Shown piece after piece: positions 50,588-58,933 of a DNA stretch of 64,000 nt (the first letter of the stretch is position 1; every line of letters begins with the position of its first letter). Location of the stretch: IMG/VR virus record IMGVR_UViG_3300031772_002739, positions 1 to 64,000 of that record; one strand, 5' to 3'. Origin of the DNA: a virus. Under the pieces are notes generated by a model. It was not told the origin of the DNA, did not search any database, and saw only the letters and a list, made by a program, of their open reading frames with translations. A program made the translations under genes and the position numbers.

Positions 50588-50734
50588 TTGGATCTTTTTT
50601 GTAATAAAAAAATTGGTATAGTGAATATTTCTAAAGAATTATCTAAAATCGGAATAAATTACGGATCAAAAGCAATTAGAAATTTTCTAATAAGAAATAA
50701 TGTGTATATAAAACAACAGAGGACAAAACAATGA
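50588..50734 (+). CDS. Small helix-turn-helix protein coupled to DruA-like gene
   Basis: A 48-residue frame from TTG 50588 (GTG at a later position gives 37 residues) reads MDLFCNKKIGIVNISKELSKIG-like HTH, then KAIRNFLIRNNVYIK, a classic helix-turn-helix spacing. No ATG exists in the frame, which is open from 50531. Its TGA overlaps the ATG of the next gene (ATGA), which suggests translational coupling. It may also be a decayed N-terminal domain. Confidence 0.35.
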   Translation: MDLFCNKKIGIVNISKELSKIGINYGSKAIRNFLIRNNVYIKQQRTKQ

Positions 50735-51456
50735 AATTTTTTGATATACAAACCGAGGAGGAATATCCGATTTTTTTAGATGAATGTAATAATACTGAAA
50801 AAAATAAAAAATTTGCTTTTATTATTAATAAATATCATAGTTATAAAAAATTTAATCCTGGCCCGACAAGGCGAATACATTGGTTAATATATGAATCGGA
50901 AACGACAAAATTAATAGGAGCAATCGGATTGTCGAGTGCAACAATAGCAATAAAATGTAGAGATGATTATATTGGATGGAACAAAGAACAGAGAATAAAA
51001 AATTTGGGTATGATAGCTAATAATTCCAGGTTTTGTATAATACCAAATAAATCGATTCTAAAAAATATTGGAAGTATGATACTGAAACAATTGTCCATTG
51101 TAGGGTCAAAAAGATGGAAAGAAAAGTATGGCGGTATGTTATCTATGATAGAAACTTACGTACAAATTGAAAGAAATGATGAATATAATGAACATAAAGA
51201 AAGAAACGGATCTGTATACCGAGCATCCAATTGGATCGAAATTGGTCATACATCCGGAAATAGTATCCGAAAAGCCCCATTATCAAGTTGGAAAAAAGAA
51301 TCGGGAATTCGTGGAGAGTTGGCAAGAAACAACCCAAAATTGGCGATGGAACGATATGGGTATGGGGGAAAGGAATATATAGTATCAAAATCACCAATTA
51401 AAATAATGTTCATAAAATCTTTAGTTTGGAATTGGAAAAAAATATTATTATCATAA
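50731..51456 (+). CDS. DUF4338 (DruA-like) protein 2
   Basis: 241 residues. Family core: RRIHWLIYESETTKLIGAIGLSSATIAIKCRDDYIGWNKEQRIKNLGMIANNSRFCIIP, IETYVQI, SVYRASNWIEIGHTSGN. These segments parallel DruA / DUF4338: L-x-x-L-V, RDx-IGW, N-N-S-R-F-x-I-L-P, T-Y-V, Y-R-A-x-N-W-x-x-x-G. It is shorter and more typical than the copy at 47509. The ATG overlaps the stop of the HTH frame upstream. Base composition is more AT-rich than neighbours, consistent with acquisition. Confidence 0.6.
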   Translation: MKFFDIQTEEEYPIFLDECNNTEKNKKFAFIINKYHSYKKFNPGPTRRIHWLIYESETTKLIGAIGLSSATIAIKCRDDYIGWNKEQRIKNLGMIANNSRFCIIPNKSILKNIGSMILKQLSIVGSKRWKEKYGGMLSMIETYVQIERNDEYNEHKERNGSVYRASNWIEIGHTSGNSIRKAPLSSWKKESGIRGELARNNPKLAMERYGYGGKEYIVSKSPIKIMFIKSLVWNWKKILLS

Positions 51457-51464
51457 TTAGTAGA

Positions 51465-51472
51465 TATTTATA
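51465..51472 (+). promoter_or_regulatory. Candidate late-promoter motif
   Basis: AGATATTTATATTTATG: the motif ends 3 bases before ATG 51476. Confidence 0.25.
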
Positions 51473-51475
51473 TTT

Positions 51476-52840
51476 ATGATTCTATTGTCATCCATTATAG
51501 AAAAAGTTGATATCCAAAAGGCCGATGTAGTCAAAACAGGATTAGAAAAGAAATATGGGCCTGATATTGGACCAAACACTTTTGGAGTTGAATTAGAGTA
51601 TGTTCTTCCTCCACAGGAAGAATTTGAAATGGAAGAACATCTTCATGATGTTGTTCGTTCTTTAATGTGGAAAGCTAGGAACGACGTTACTGCAAGAGAT
51701 GATTATATTGATTGGGTTACTGATAAAAGAAGTAATATCAATAGAAGAATAAAATCCAGTGATGAATGGGATGATAGTTATGGTCCGATTGATCTGGATA
51801 CGTGGGAAACTTTTAATCCTGAACCAGAACACGAAGATTATAGTGATGATAAAGAATATGATGACGCACATTCTACTTGGGATGATGCTTCATCCGATGT
51901 AAAAAAACAATATAGGAATTGGGAATTTGGTGAAAGGTATAATTATACGGAAGAATGGGCCGAATATATGATTGAGGCTGATCGGTGGGAAAGTTATATT
52001 GATACATCTGACATTGTAAAATCCACTACAGATATAGAAATTGAAGCGGCTTCCGATTATATACGAAAATATATACGTGATGGAGTAGTAAACGGAAACG
52101 CTACCAATACAGCATGGGGAGTTGGCCTGGATGGTGATCTTATGGAAATTAGAACTCCTCCTCTTTCTGGAAACGAAGATTCATTTAAAAAAGTAAGAAT
52201 CGCTTTGAGTTTTTTGAATGACAAGGATACTCACGGAGGAACGTCTGCTCACGTTCATATAGGGGTTCCGGAAGATTTCGATGTGTTTGATATGATAGCC
52301 ATGTCAGATTTAGTTGACGAAGAAAAAGTAAAACAAGCTGTAGGTGCAGATCGTCAGTTAGCTAAATATGCCGAAACAAATGAGGTTCTTCAAAGAAGTT
52401 TGGAAATAGCAATAAGAAAAATATTAACTCAAAATCAAGAAACAAAGCCTGTCAGTGAAGGTAAGTGGATAATGAGTCATGATACTTTGAAAAAATTTAT
52501 TTTGTCGGTCATGGATAGATACAAGGGAACAAACATTCTTCCTGTAATGAAAGGAACTCATCTGACTATAGAATTTAGATATTTTTCATCCAATGTTAAA
52601 GAACACCCGAGTGTATTTGTTCAGTGGATCAAATACTTTTTACTTTTACCAAAAGTAGCCCAAGGAAGAAATAGGGTAACTTTAAACAAGGACAAAACCA
52701 TTCCTATAGTTCTCACACGATTACCTGATAATAAAGTAAGGGTGGAGTTCGTTGTTCGTGGAACTCAACAAAAACCATCACCAATGCCTGGATTGCCTGC
52801 CAAAGATATACGAACTAAAAAAGATAAGGATGTTGTATGA
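51476..52840 (+). CDS. Amidoligase-like enzyme (COOH-NH2 ligase, GCS2 fold)
   Basis: 454 residues. Marks of the amidoligase family: FGVELEYVLPPQ near residue 38-49 (G-x-E-x-E), LDGDLMEIRTPPLSG (E-x-R-T), GGTSAHVHIGVP (H-x-H on a strand, ~residues 258-269), KGTHLTIEFRYFSS. Residues ~85-200 are an acidic Trp/Tyr-rich insertion (DEWDDSYGPIDLDTWETF...). The N-terminus MILLSSIIEK may be a variant of the tag discussed at 13.7 kb. Amidoligases join amines to carboxylates in peptides, cell-wall or modified nucleic acids. Its substrate here is unknown. Confidence 0.6.
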   Translation: MILLSSIIEKVDIQKADVVKTGLEKKYGPDIGPNTFGVELEYVLPPQEEFEMEEHLHDVVRSLMWKARNDVTARDDYIDWVTDKRSNINRRIKSSDEWDDSYGPIDLDTWETFNPEPEHEDYSDDKEYDDAHSTWDDASSDVKKQYRNWEFGERYNYTEEWAEYMIEADRWESYIDTSDIVKSTTDIEIEAASDYIRKYIRDGVVNGNATNTAWGVGLDGDLMEIRTPPLSGNEDSFKKVRIALSFLNDKDTHGGTSAHVHIGVPEDFDVFDMIAMSDLVDEEKVKQAVGADRQLAKYAETNEVLQRSLEIAIRKILTQNQETKPVSEGKWIMSHDTLKKFILSVMDRYKGTNILPVMKGTHLTIEFRYFSSNVKEHPSVFVQWIKYFLLLPKVAQGRNRVTLNKDKTIPIVLTRLPDNKVRVEFVVRGTQQKPSPMPGLPAKDIRTKKDKDVV

Positions 52841-53094
52841 CATTGGGGGAATTGAAAAAATCGTTGAGTCGTTTCGGTGGGGATATGGATGATTGTGAAG
52901 TTTTGTTTATGTATAAACTTGGCGAAAAAATAGATTATGATTGTTTGGCTTTTGTAGCATATATTGATGAGAAAACTATGGGTGATGTATATATCGTTTT
53001 GGGTTCAATGAATGCAGCATTAGATCAGTTGAAAAAAGGAAACTTGAAAAATCAGAGTGGCATATCGTTGACATCTGAGGGATATAATGTATAA
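52837..53094 (+). CDS. Small conserved-type phage protein
   Basis: 85 residues, overlapping the amidoligase-like gene by ATGA. Layout LGELKKSLSRFGGDMDDCEVLFMYKLG, then LAFVAYIDEKTMGDVYIVLGSMNAALDQLKKG resembles small phage proteins of unknown function. It is the last plus-strand gene; the minus-strand operon ends 6 bases away, without a visible terminator. Confidence 0.45.
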   Translation: MTLGELKKSLSRFGGDMDDCEVLFMYKLGEKIDYDCLAFVAYIDEKTMGDVYIVLGSMNAALDQLKKGNLKNQSGISLTSEGYNV

Positions 53095-53100
53095 AATTTT

Positions 53101-53388
53101 TCACCGGTTTAATGTTTTTAAGTGTTTACCTTCATTGTAAAAAATAATACATCCGTCTACTACTTTTTTGAATATTTCATTTTTTATGGGGGGTAAAGAC
53201 TGAACGGAGTGGACGTATAATGTTTGGCATCTATTTAATTTGCTCTTTTTAAATTCTTCATCATCACAATTACATAATCTTGCGTATTCATCCATACAAG
53301 AACAAAAACTTGAAACGGTAGGAGTAGAGTTAGATAGCCCTGCTGATTTTATCAGTTGATTAAATTGAGTTATTCCGTTAATGACCAT
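53101..53388 (-). CDS. Small Cys-containing protein at the end of the glycan operon
   Basis: 95 residues with a Cys cluster SSFCSCMDEYARLCNCDDEEF, then KSKLNRCQTLYVHSV. The clustered cysteines could bind metal. It overlaps the next upstream gene by 11 bases. Not recognised; probably not a sugar enzyme. Confidence 0.4.
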   Translation of the reverse strand: MVINGITQFNQLIKSAGLSNSTPTVSSFCSCMDEYARLCNCDDEEFKKSKLNRCQTLYVHSVQSLPPIKNEIFKKVVDGCIIFYNEGKHLKTLNR

Positions 53389-53725
53389 ATAATTGAGTGG
53401 TTATTAAATATATCAATAGTGAGAGTATAAACATTACGGGAATAAATATGATATTACTAAATAATAAACACGTTATAATCGATAACCACACATCTAAACA
53501 AATCGGACACGTCACTAATCTAACAAAAAAATTATCGTGTTTCATCCGAAGAAATTGTTGATAAGATATAGTAATATCTTGTTGTTGTTTATATTCTTTA
53601 TATTCTATAATTTTTAATAATTTACAAAGAGTTCTGTTTAGTTGAGTATATTCTATAAACGCATCCGTTTTGAACCATATAATCATCACCATTGATATTA
53701 AACATGTTAATGTAAAAAAAATCAT
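53378..53725 (-). CDS. Small membrane protein with CPIC motif
   Basis: 115 residues, an N-terminal membrane segment (IFFTLTCLISMVMIIWF) and C-terminal hydrophobic segments (residues ~80-110). A TCPICLDVWLS motif sits at the start of the second, resembling CPxC-containing DUF1360-like membrane proteins. It overlaps its neighbours by 4 and 11 bases. Possible role in envelope or glycan processing is contextual. Confidence 0.45.
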   Translation of the reverse strand: MIFFTLTCLISMVMIIWFKTDAFIEYTQLNRTLCKLLKIIEYKEYKQQQDITISYQQFLRMKHDNFFVRLVTCPICLDVWLSIITCLLFSNIIFIPVMFILSLLIYLITTQLYGH

Positions 53726-55056
53726 AAACGAATAAGTTCTATATCTAACGGAGGATTTTTAACAACAACGTTTTCTTCTATAACATTTTGAATTCGATTT
53801 ACTTTGATTTTTATTCCTTCACAGTCGAATTCATCTCCAGGAGTCAATTCGTCTTTATAACTGTGAATAATATCATTCATTTGTTGGAGATATTTGTAAA
53901 GTTCCGGTGTCATAGTATTCATATCTATTTCTAAAACAATATCATCTTCTACAGGTGCATCGGAGAAAATATCTTCTACATTCCATACTCTATAGTATTT
54001 TCCAAATTCTGCCCATTGTTTGTCAGATATATTGAGTATTTCATTTGCAGGATTGTGTAGTTTTTGGTAACGGTCTTTAGCCATCTGACGAGTTTGAGGT
54101 TCATCGATAAATATTTTTTCAAATAAATGATACATACTAAAAATGCCCGTAGCCTGAACAGGCATACAATTTTTGAGATTCACAGATATGTTGTATTTGT
54201 AATTTGTCTGTGGGTCATCTACGGCTTCATGTTTGAACCGTTTCCACTTTCTTAGAAACCTCTGCATCTCAACTTGATCAGCCACAGATTGAAGTTGTGT
54301 TCTTCTTTGATTTTCAGGTTTCCACCATTCCTTTCCACGGGAAGATGTGCAAGTAAAATGATAAACAATAGCCGACCAACATTGTTTCATTTTTAATCCT
54401 TGCAGACAGAATCTATATAATAAATCCGAATCCTCCCTCGATCTTCTAAACAGTGTATCATGACCTCCGATACTCACCCAATTCTTTTTATATAAAGTAA
54501 AAGGAGCGAACCAATAATCTGTGATTCTATCGGTTTTTTTAGACTCAGCAAATCGAGTAAAGACATCTAAATCAAACTTTTGGGGATCTAAGCCAAAATC
54601 GTGAGTAATCTTCTCTGGAGAAGGGGGATGCAATGGAGGTTCAATTCGGGTGGATGATATGATATTGTGTTCATTCAGGTGTTTAAGAACTTCCAAATCA
54701 TATTGATGACATATCACTTGATCTGACTGAAGATAGCTTACAATCTCATGAGTAGCCATTTCAAACATGAGATTTATATTTCGGGCATATCCTAATGGTA
54801 TTGGAAGAGGATTGACAACGATTTTAAGGTTTGGGAAGATTTCTTTTTGAGTTTTTAGAAATCCGACAGTATCTTGATTGTCATTTTCTACGTAAACTAG
54901 AATTTCGTGATCTTTTCGACAAAGATTCTGATTTAACGAGCGGAATAAAAGTTCAACGTGAAAACGTTCATTAATTGAGGTATTTATACAGAAACTAATT
55001 TGTGAAATCATTTTCTTTTTTCGTTCTAATAATGTACCAATTTCGTCATTTTTCAT
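53722..55056 (-). CDS. GT-A glycosyltransferase (family 2-like)
   Basis: 444 residues (start at residue 16, MISQISFCIN, is equally possible). N-terminal GT-A fold: ISFCINTSINERF..., EILVYVENDNQD, PIPLGYARNINLMFEMATHEIVSYLQSDQ, with the D-x-D equivalent region around LQSDQVIC, then ITDYWFAPFTLYKKNWVSIGGHDTLFRRSREDSDLLYRF, the acceptor-helix region. The C-terminal ~100 residues are a helical and charged extension. It presumably adds a sugar to a phage or host glycan. Overlaps the upstream SDR gene by 4 bases. Confidence 0.65.
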   Translation of the reverse strand: MKNDEIGTLLERKKKMISQISFCINTSINERFHVELLFRSLNQNLCRKDHEILVYVENDNQDTVGFLKTQKEIFPNLKIVVNPLPIPLGYARNINLMFEMATHEIVSYLQSDQVICHQYDLEVLKHLNEHNIISSTRIEPPLHPPSPEKITHDFGLDPQKFDLDVFTRFAESKKTDRITDYWFAPFTLYKKNWVSIGGHDTLFRRSREDSDLLYRFCLQGLKMKQCWSAIVYHFTCTSSRGKEWWKPENQRRTQLQSVADQVEMQRFLRKWKRFKHEAVDDPQTNYKYNISVNLKNCMPVQATGIFSMYHLFEKIFIDEPQTRQMAKDRYQKLHNPANEILNISDKQWAEFGKYYRVWNVEDIFSDAPVEDDIVLEIDMNTMTPELYKYLQQMNDIIHSYKDELTPGDEFDCEGIKIKVNRIQNVIEENVVVKNPPLDIELIRL

Positions 55057-55910
55057 ATCATCATGCTTTCATACATTTCAAGTATGCCATTTTCTAATCC
55101 TGTTAGTGGTAAATTGAGTGTTGATAACATCGACCCATTCCCTGTATATGGCATCCCCCACCCGCCAGTTTCTATATGTATTTTTAGATTTGGTTTTCCT
55201 ACTATAAAAGCGATGCTTGTAGCTATATCAGATAATCTATATTTACTCATATAAGATAAATTTAAAGATTTATAGTTATAATCTACGACATTAGATACCG
55301 TCGTCATTATGTATTGTATAACTTTATATACGTCATTTATAAAAAAATAATCCATAAATTTATCTTGATGAATAACCATGTATTCTCCATTGATGGCTCG
55401 TTGTACGTTATTTTTTATTAATCTAAAATTTTCTTCGAGAGGACCAAAACAACCGAATAATCTTAAATTTATAACATTATAAGTTTCTTCATATATTCTT
55501 CTACATATAATATTTTTAGCTAATCCATAAGCATCGATGGGATGTTTCTTGAATATATTTTCTTCACAAACTCTGAGTATTGGAAATCTTCTATCAAATT
55601 CTGCCCCCGATCCGAAAGTAAATAATAACCTATATGATTCTTTGTTGTTTAACAAATTTTCAAACATTAATAGATTAGTTTGAAGGTTTTCGTATGATTC
55701 TGAATCGGTTCTGTTTCCTCCTTTAACAGCGGTATGTATGACTATATCTACTGTGTTTTTCTTAAAAAATTCATCTACTTGATATTTATTAGAAACATCT
55801 AATTCTTGATGAGTAGGAGAATACACGTCATATCCTTCCAGCCTAAACATAGGAGTTAAACTTCGGGCGATAAATCCTTTCCCTCCCGTAATTAAAACAT
55901 CGTAGTGCAT
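55053..55910 (-). CDS. SDR-type NAD-dependent sugar epimerase/dehydratase
   Basis: 285 residues. Rossmann motif ITGGKGFIARSL, IVIHTAVKGGN, and a Y-x-x-x-K (DAYGLAKNII). The acceptor-type FGSGAEFD precedes it. Similar to GDP-L-fucose synthase/RmlD-like short-chain enzymes that modify nucleotide sugars. Contiguous with upstream and downstream genes (start overlaps the stop of the preceding one), so part of the same transcript. Confidence 0.6.
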   Translation of the reverse strand: MHYDVLITGGKGFIARSLTPMFRLEGYDVYSPTHQELDVSNKYQVDEFFKKNTVDIVIHTAVKGGNRTDSESYENLQTNLLMFENLLNNKESYRLLFTFGSGAEFDRRFPILRVCEENIFKKHPIDAYGLAKNIICRRIYEETYNVINLRLFGCFGPLEENFRLIKNNVQRAINGEYMVIHQDKFMDYFFINDVYKVIQYIMTTVSNVVDYNYKSLNLSYMSKYRLSDIATSIAFIVGKPNLKIHIETGGWGMPYTGNGSMLSTLNLPLTGLENGILEMYESMMI

Positions 55911-56386
55911 TATTTTTTAAGATTTAGATATGCTGGTTGTTTATTATACAGAAATGTATCGTAATATGATAATAATGCTCTGTCTGTGTCGGGTTTGTAA
56001 ATTTGTAATCCATTAACACACATACATACATCAACATCCTCCTCCGCCCAGTGTGTGAATCCTAGATATCCATAATCTTTATCCCTACCTCCACCAACAA
56101 GTTTAACCGGAATTTTATCATGACCAAGATAATTTCTGATAAATTCAAATGGACGATAAAGAAGAAATGAGGTGATGGAATAACAGACAACAATTTTACC
56201 TTCCATCGTCATTCCTACAGCCATACCAATCATAAGTTGTTCAGAAGATAAAACATTAAAAAATCTATTAGTATGTGTATTTCGAATTTTATCTAATAAT
56301 CCATATCCTAAATCTCCTGTCAAAACAACTATATTATCATCTTTTTCCATTGTTTTACATAAATAATCAAAAAATAATTTTCTCAT
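55910..56386 (-). CDS. Transketolase-like TPP enzyme, Pyr-domain half
   Basis: 158 residues. The segment LTGDLGYGLLDKI followed by NVLSSEQLMIGMAVGMTMEGKIVVCYSITSFL matches the pyrimidine-binding domain, including the catalytic Glu in SSEQ. It lacks the C-terminal transketolase domain (normally ~100+ residues more). It overlaps its partner (56383-57012) by 4 bases. Together they form a minimal two-gene TPP enzyme. Reaction and substrate unknown; transfer of a two-carbon unit is inferred. Confidence 0.65.
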   Translation of the reverse strand: MRKLFFDYLCKTMEKDDNIVVLTGDLGYGLLDKIRNTHTNRFFNVLSSEQLMIGMAVGMTMEGKIVVCYSITSFLLYRPFEFIRNYLGHDKIPVKLVGGGRDKDYGYLGFTHWAEEDVDVCMCVNGLQIYKPDTDRALLSYYDTFLYNKQPAYLNLKK

Positions 56387-57012
56387 ACTAACATCTCCAA
56401 TGCCTGTTTATAATCTTCTTCTGACATTATTTTGTAATGAGCGTTCAACCCTTTAAGAAATGGAAACGTTTCAACGGAAGTCTTACATATGGCTATTTGT
56501 GGTAAAAATGATACTAATCTAACAGTTAGATAATCAGCATCAATTTCATCATAAGCGGCATATCCGTTTATATTAACATACACATGAATATTTTCAATCT
56601 TGTGATCGTGAATAAATCTTAACGCTTCCCATATACATCCTTCTGCACATTCTCCATCACTTATTAATACATAAACATGACCATTTTTATTGGATAGTGC
56701 TCTACCGACTGCTACTGTTATTCCCATGCCTAAACTTCCAGTTGAACAATAAATTTTATCGTTTTCGTTATAATGTGGATGCCCTCCATGACGAAGAAAC
56801 AATTCTTCGGCGTTAATTCCATCATATTTTTCTAATACAACATATTGAGCCAGAGCGGCGTGCCCACTTGATAGAATAAAAATATCTTCTGGCTGTTTTA
56901 CTCTAAAAATACGATCAATAATATCAACCGAAGAAAAAAAACTCCCTAAATGTCCCAATTTGTGTTTGTATGCAATCTCAACGATTCGTTTTTTAAGATC
57001 TTTATTGTTCAT
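56383..57012 (-). CDS. Transketolase-like TPP enzyme, PP-domain half
   Basis: 209 residues. GHLGSFFSSVDIID (His and start of the active site), LSSGHAALAQYV, GGHPHYNENDKIYCSTGSLGMGI, and the TPP/Mg motif LISDGECAEGCIWEALRFIHDH ... YVNINGY. These match the N-terminal transketolase domain, with GDG changed to SDG. It overlaps the methyltransferase gene upstream by 11 bases and its partner gene by 4 bases. Confidence 0.7.
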   Translation of the reverse strand: MNNKDLKKRIVEIAYKHKLGHLGSFFSSVDIIDRIFRVKQPEDIFILSSGHAALAQYVVLEKYDGINAEELFLRHGGHPHYNENDKIYCSTGSLGMGITVAVGRALSNKNGHVYVLISDGECAEGCIWEALRFIHDHKIENIHVYVNINGYAAYDEIDADYLTVRLVSFLPQIAICKTSVETFPFLKGLNAHYKIMSEEDYKQALEMLV

Positions 57013-57610
57013 GGTTTACTGTGAGTATACCACTTTTACCGCTAGGTTTCAAGATTTTATATTTTTCTAATGATCTAGCTATCCCAGCATTAACATCACC
57101 GTTCCATAAATCATCAAATATTATTATTCCTTTTTTATTACCTATACATAATACAGATAACTCCACGTCTATATCTATATCTTTTTCATGATGAGATCCA
57201 TCGACATAAACAACAGAGATGTTTAGTTTGTTAAGATCGAATAAATCTTTTTCGAGATCGGTTTTGTTATTACCTGAATCTTTAACTTTTTGTAAAAATA
57301 ATTCGGAAACACAATCAAACAATTTTATGTTTGGGCATATAGATATATTGTGAATACAATTTTCTTTTTGAGTAGGTAACGGAGTACCCCTTTCATGATA
57401 GGTATGTCCATCATCAATAAAAGGATCTATCCCGATTACTGTTACGTTTGGGTTGTTTAACGCTATGCTACACATAGTTACTCCATCATACACGCCTATT
57501 TCAAGATAGTTTCCTGGACAAATTTTTAAATAATTCGTTACATCCAACACAATCCCGTGGTGGCTACAAAGTAAAGAATTCCCCTTCAATAATTCAATTG
57601 GATCAGACAT
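57002..57610 (-). CDS. Class I SAM-dependent methyltransferase
   Basis: 202 residues. SAM-binding strand GNYLEIGVYDGVTMCSIA, then VIGIDPFID, VVYVDGSHHEKDIDIDVELS and KGIIIFDDL, the arrangement of small Methyltransf_24-type O-methyltransferases (cephalosporin hydroxylase/rhamnosyl O-methyltransferase-like). In a glycan operon it may O-methylate a sugar. Overlaps its downstream neighbour by 11 bases. Confidence 0.7.
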   Translation of the reverse strand: MSDPIELLKGNSLLCSHHGIVLDVTNYLKICPGNYLEIGVYDGVTMCSIALNNPNVTVIGIDPFIDDGHTYHERGTPLPTQKENCIHNISICPNIKLFDCVSELFLQKVKDSGNNKTDLEKDLFDLNKLNISVVYVDGSHHEKDIDIDVELSVLCIGNKKGIIIFDDLWNGDVNAGIARSLEKYKILKPSGKSGILTVNHEQ

Positions 57611-57615
57611 TTTAT

Positions 57616-57831
57616 TTAAATAACTCTCTTTCTGTTTTTACATTCTTCGCTACAATAATCTTCTGTGGATGGAATGGTGGTTCTACACCATATACAATAA
57701 TCTGTATGTTCGTCTACCCAACGATCAATTAATTTTAATGTTCGTTTTAGATCGTCAATATCTTCTTGTGTTTTTGGGGCAAAAATTTTAATCCGAACAT
57801 CGGATACGTTGTTTTCAAATTCATTTTTCAT
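57616..57831 (-). CDS. Small zinc-ribbon protein
   Basis: 71 residues. Helical N-terminus, then a four-cysteine zinc knuckle YCIWCRTTIPSTEDYCSEECKN (C-x2-C-x11-C-x3-C) at residues ~45-66. Possibly nucleic-acid or protein binding. It sits between the epimerase and methyltransferase genes with gaps of only 4-5 bases. Confidence 0.55.
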   Translation of the reverse strand: MKNEFENNVSDVRIKIFAPKTQEDIDDLKRTLKLIDRWVDEHTDYCIWCRTTIPSTEDYCSEECKNRKRVI

Positions 57832-57835
57832 ACGA

Positions 57836-58933
57836 TTACCAAATAAAATTATCTCTGTAATATTGTATTACACTTGGTAATTCTTTGTCAAATTCACAAG
57901 TTATTTTCCATCCTAATGATTTTAGTTTGTTACTATCTATACTATAACGAACATCTTGCCCACTTCTTGTGTAAGAAAAATCACATATTTCTTCCATATT
58001 GTTATTATTCAAACCATTGTCTTTTGATTGGAATGAAAAAAATCCATTCTCATCTTTGTAATTTATAAGAATACAATTATTGCCATAAATATTTACCCTA
58101 GAATCGGGAATTTGTGAGTCGATTTTTCTTTCAATATTGTGTTTTCCTTTTATACCAAGGATTTTTGCGATTTTTGCTACAACTCTCCAATTTTCTATTT
58201 CATAATCTCCAGCAATATTATAAATTTCATTTAATTTTCCTTTTTCTACAACAGTTAATATGCCATCAACACAATCATTTATGTGAAGCCATGTTCTGAT
58301 AGGCAAACCAAGATTATGAAGTGAAATTTTTTTACCAAGAATTAAATTTCGACATGTTTTAGGAATTAGTTTTTCAGAATTTTGACGCGTTCCCCAAGTA
58401 TTTGTAGCTCTTCCTATTTTATATTTAATATCATATGTTCTAGCGTAAGATTTTACTAATAAATCTGCACTAGCTTTTGAAAAAGAATATGGATTGCTTG
58501 GATTATAATTATCCGTTTCTACATGAGACCCGATTCCGATAGCATCTCCATAAATTTCATCAGTAGACATTTGATAAAAAAGAGGTCGAATTTTTTTGTG
58601 ACGAATAATTTCTAATAAATTATGAACGCCATTTATGTTAGATTTTAAAAATTCATTACTGTTTTCTATACTATTATCAACATGAGATTCTGCACAAATA
58701 TTAAATAATATATCTAAGTCTGGAAGATGTTTTATATCATTAATATCTTTATGTTCGAATTTAAATTGTTTATTATATTTAATTTTAAATTCATCCATTA
58801 ATTTTGGATAAGAACAATAGGATAATTTATCTACACCATATACATACCACCCCATTGCTAAGCATTTTTCTGTCAAATGACTTCCAATAAACCCAGCACA
58901 TCCAGTTATCATGCAAATTTTTATATCATTCAT
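57836..58933 (-). CDS. dTDP-glucose 4,6-dehydratase-like SDR (RmlB-like)
   Basis: 365 residues from ATG 58933 (an in-frame TTG at 58951 overlaps the upstream gene). MITGCAGFIGSHLTEK Rossmann motif, FNICAESHVDNSIENSN, QMSTDEIYGD catalytic acid/threonine segment, PYSFSKASAD Y-x-x-x-K, and a late GRATNTWGTRQ segment characteristic of RmlB/GalE-type enzymes. It makes 4-keto-6-deoxy sugars, a step to rhamnose or other deoxy-sugars. A GGAGG element lies before the ATG. The upstream neighbour is a homing endonuclease gene. Confidence 0.75.
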   Translation of the reverse strand: MNDIKICMITGCAGFIGSHLTEKCLAMGWYVYGVDKLSYCSYPKLMDEFKIKYNKQFKFEHKDINDIKHLPDLDILFNICAESHVDNSIENSNEFLKSNINGVHNLLEIIRHKKIRPLFYQMSTDEIYGDAIGIGSHVETDNYNPSNPYSFSKASADLLVKSYARTYDIKYKIGRATNTWGTRQNSEKLIPKTCRNLILGKKISLHNLGLPIRTWLHINDCVDGILTVVEKGKLNEIYNIAGDYEIENWRVVAKIAKILGIKGKHNIERKIDSQIPDSRVNIYGNNCILINYKDENGFFSFQSKDNGLNNNNMEEICDFSYTRSGQDVRYSIDSNKLKSLGWKITCEFDKELPSVIQYYRDNFIW

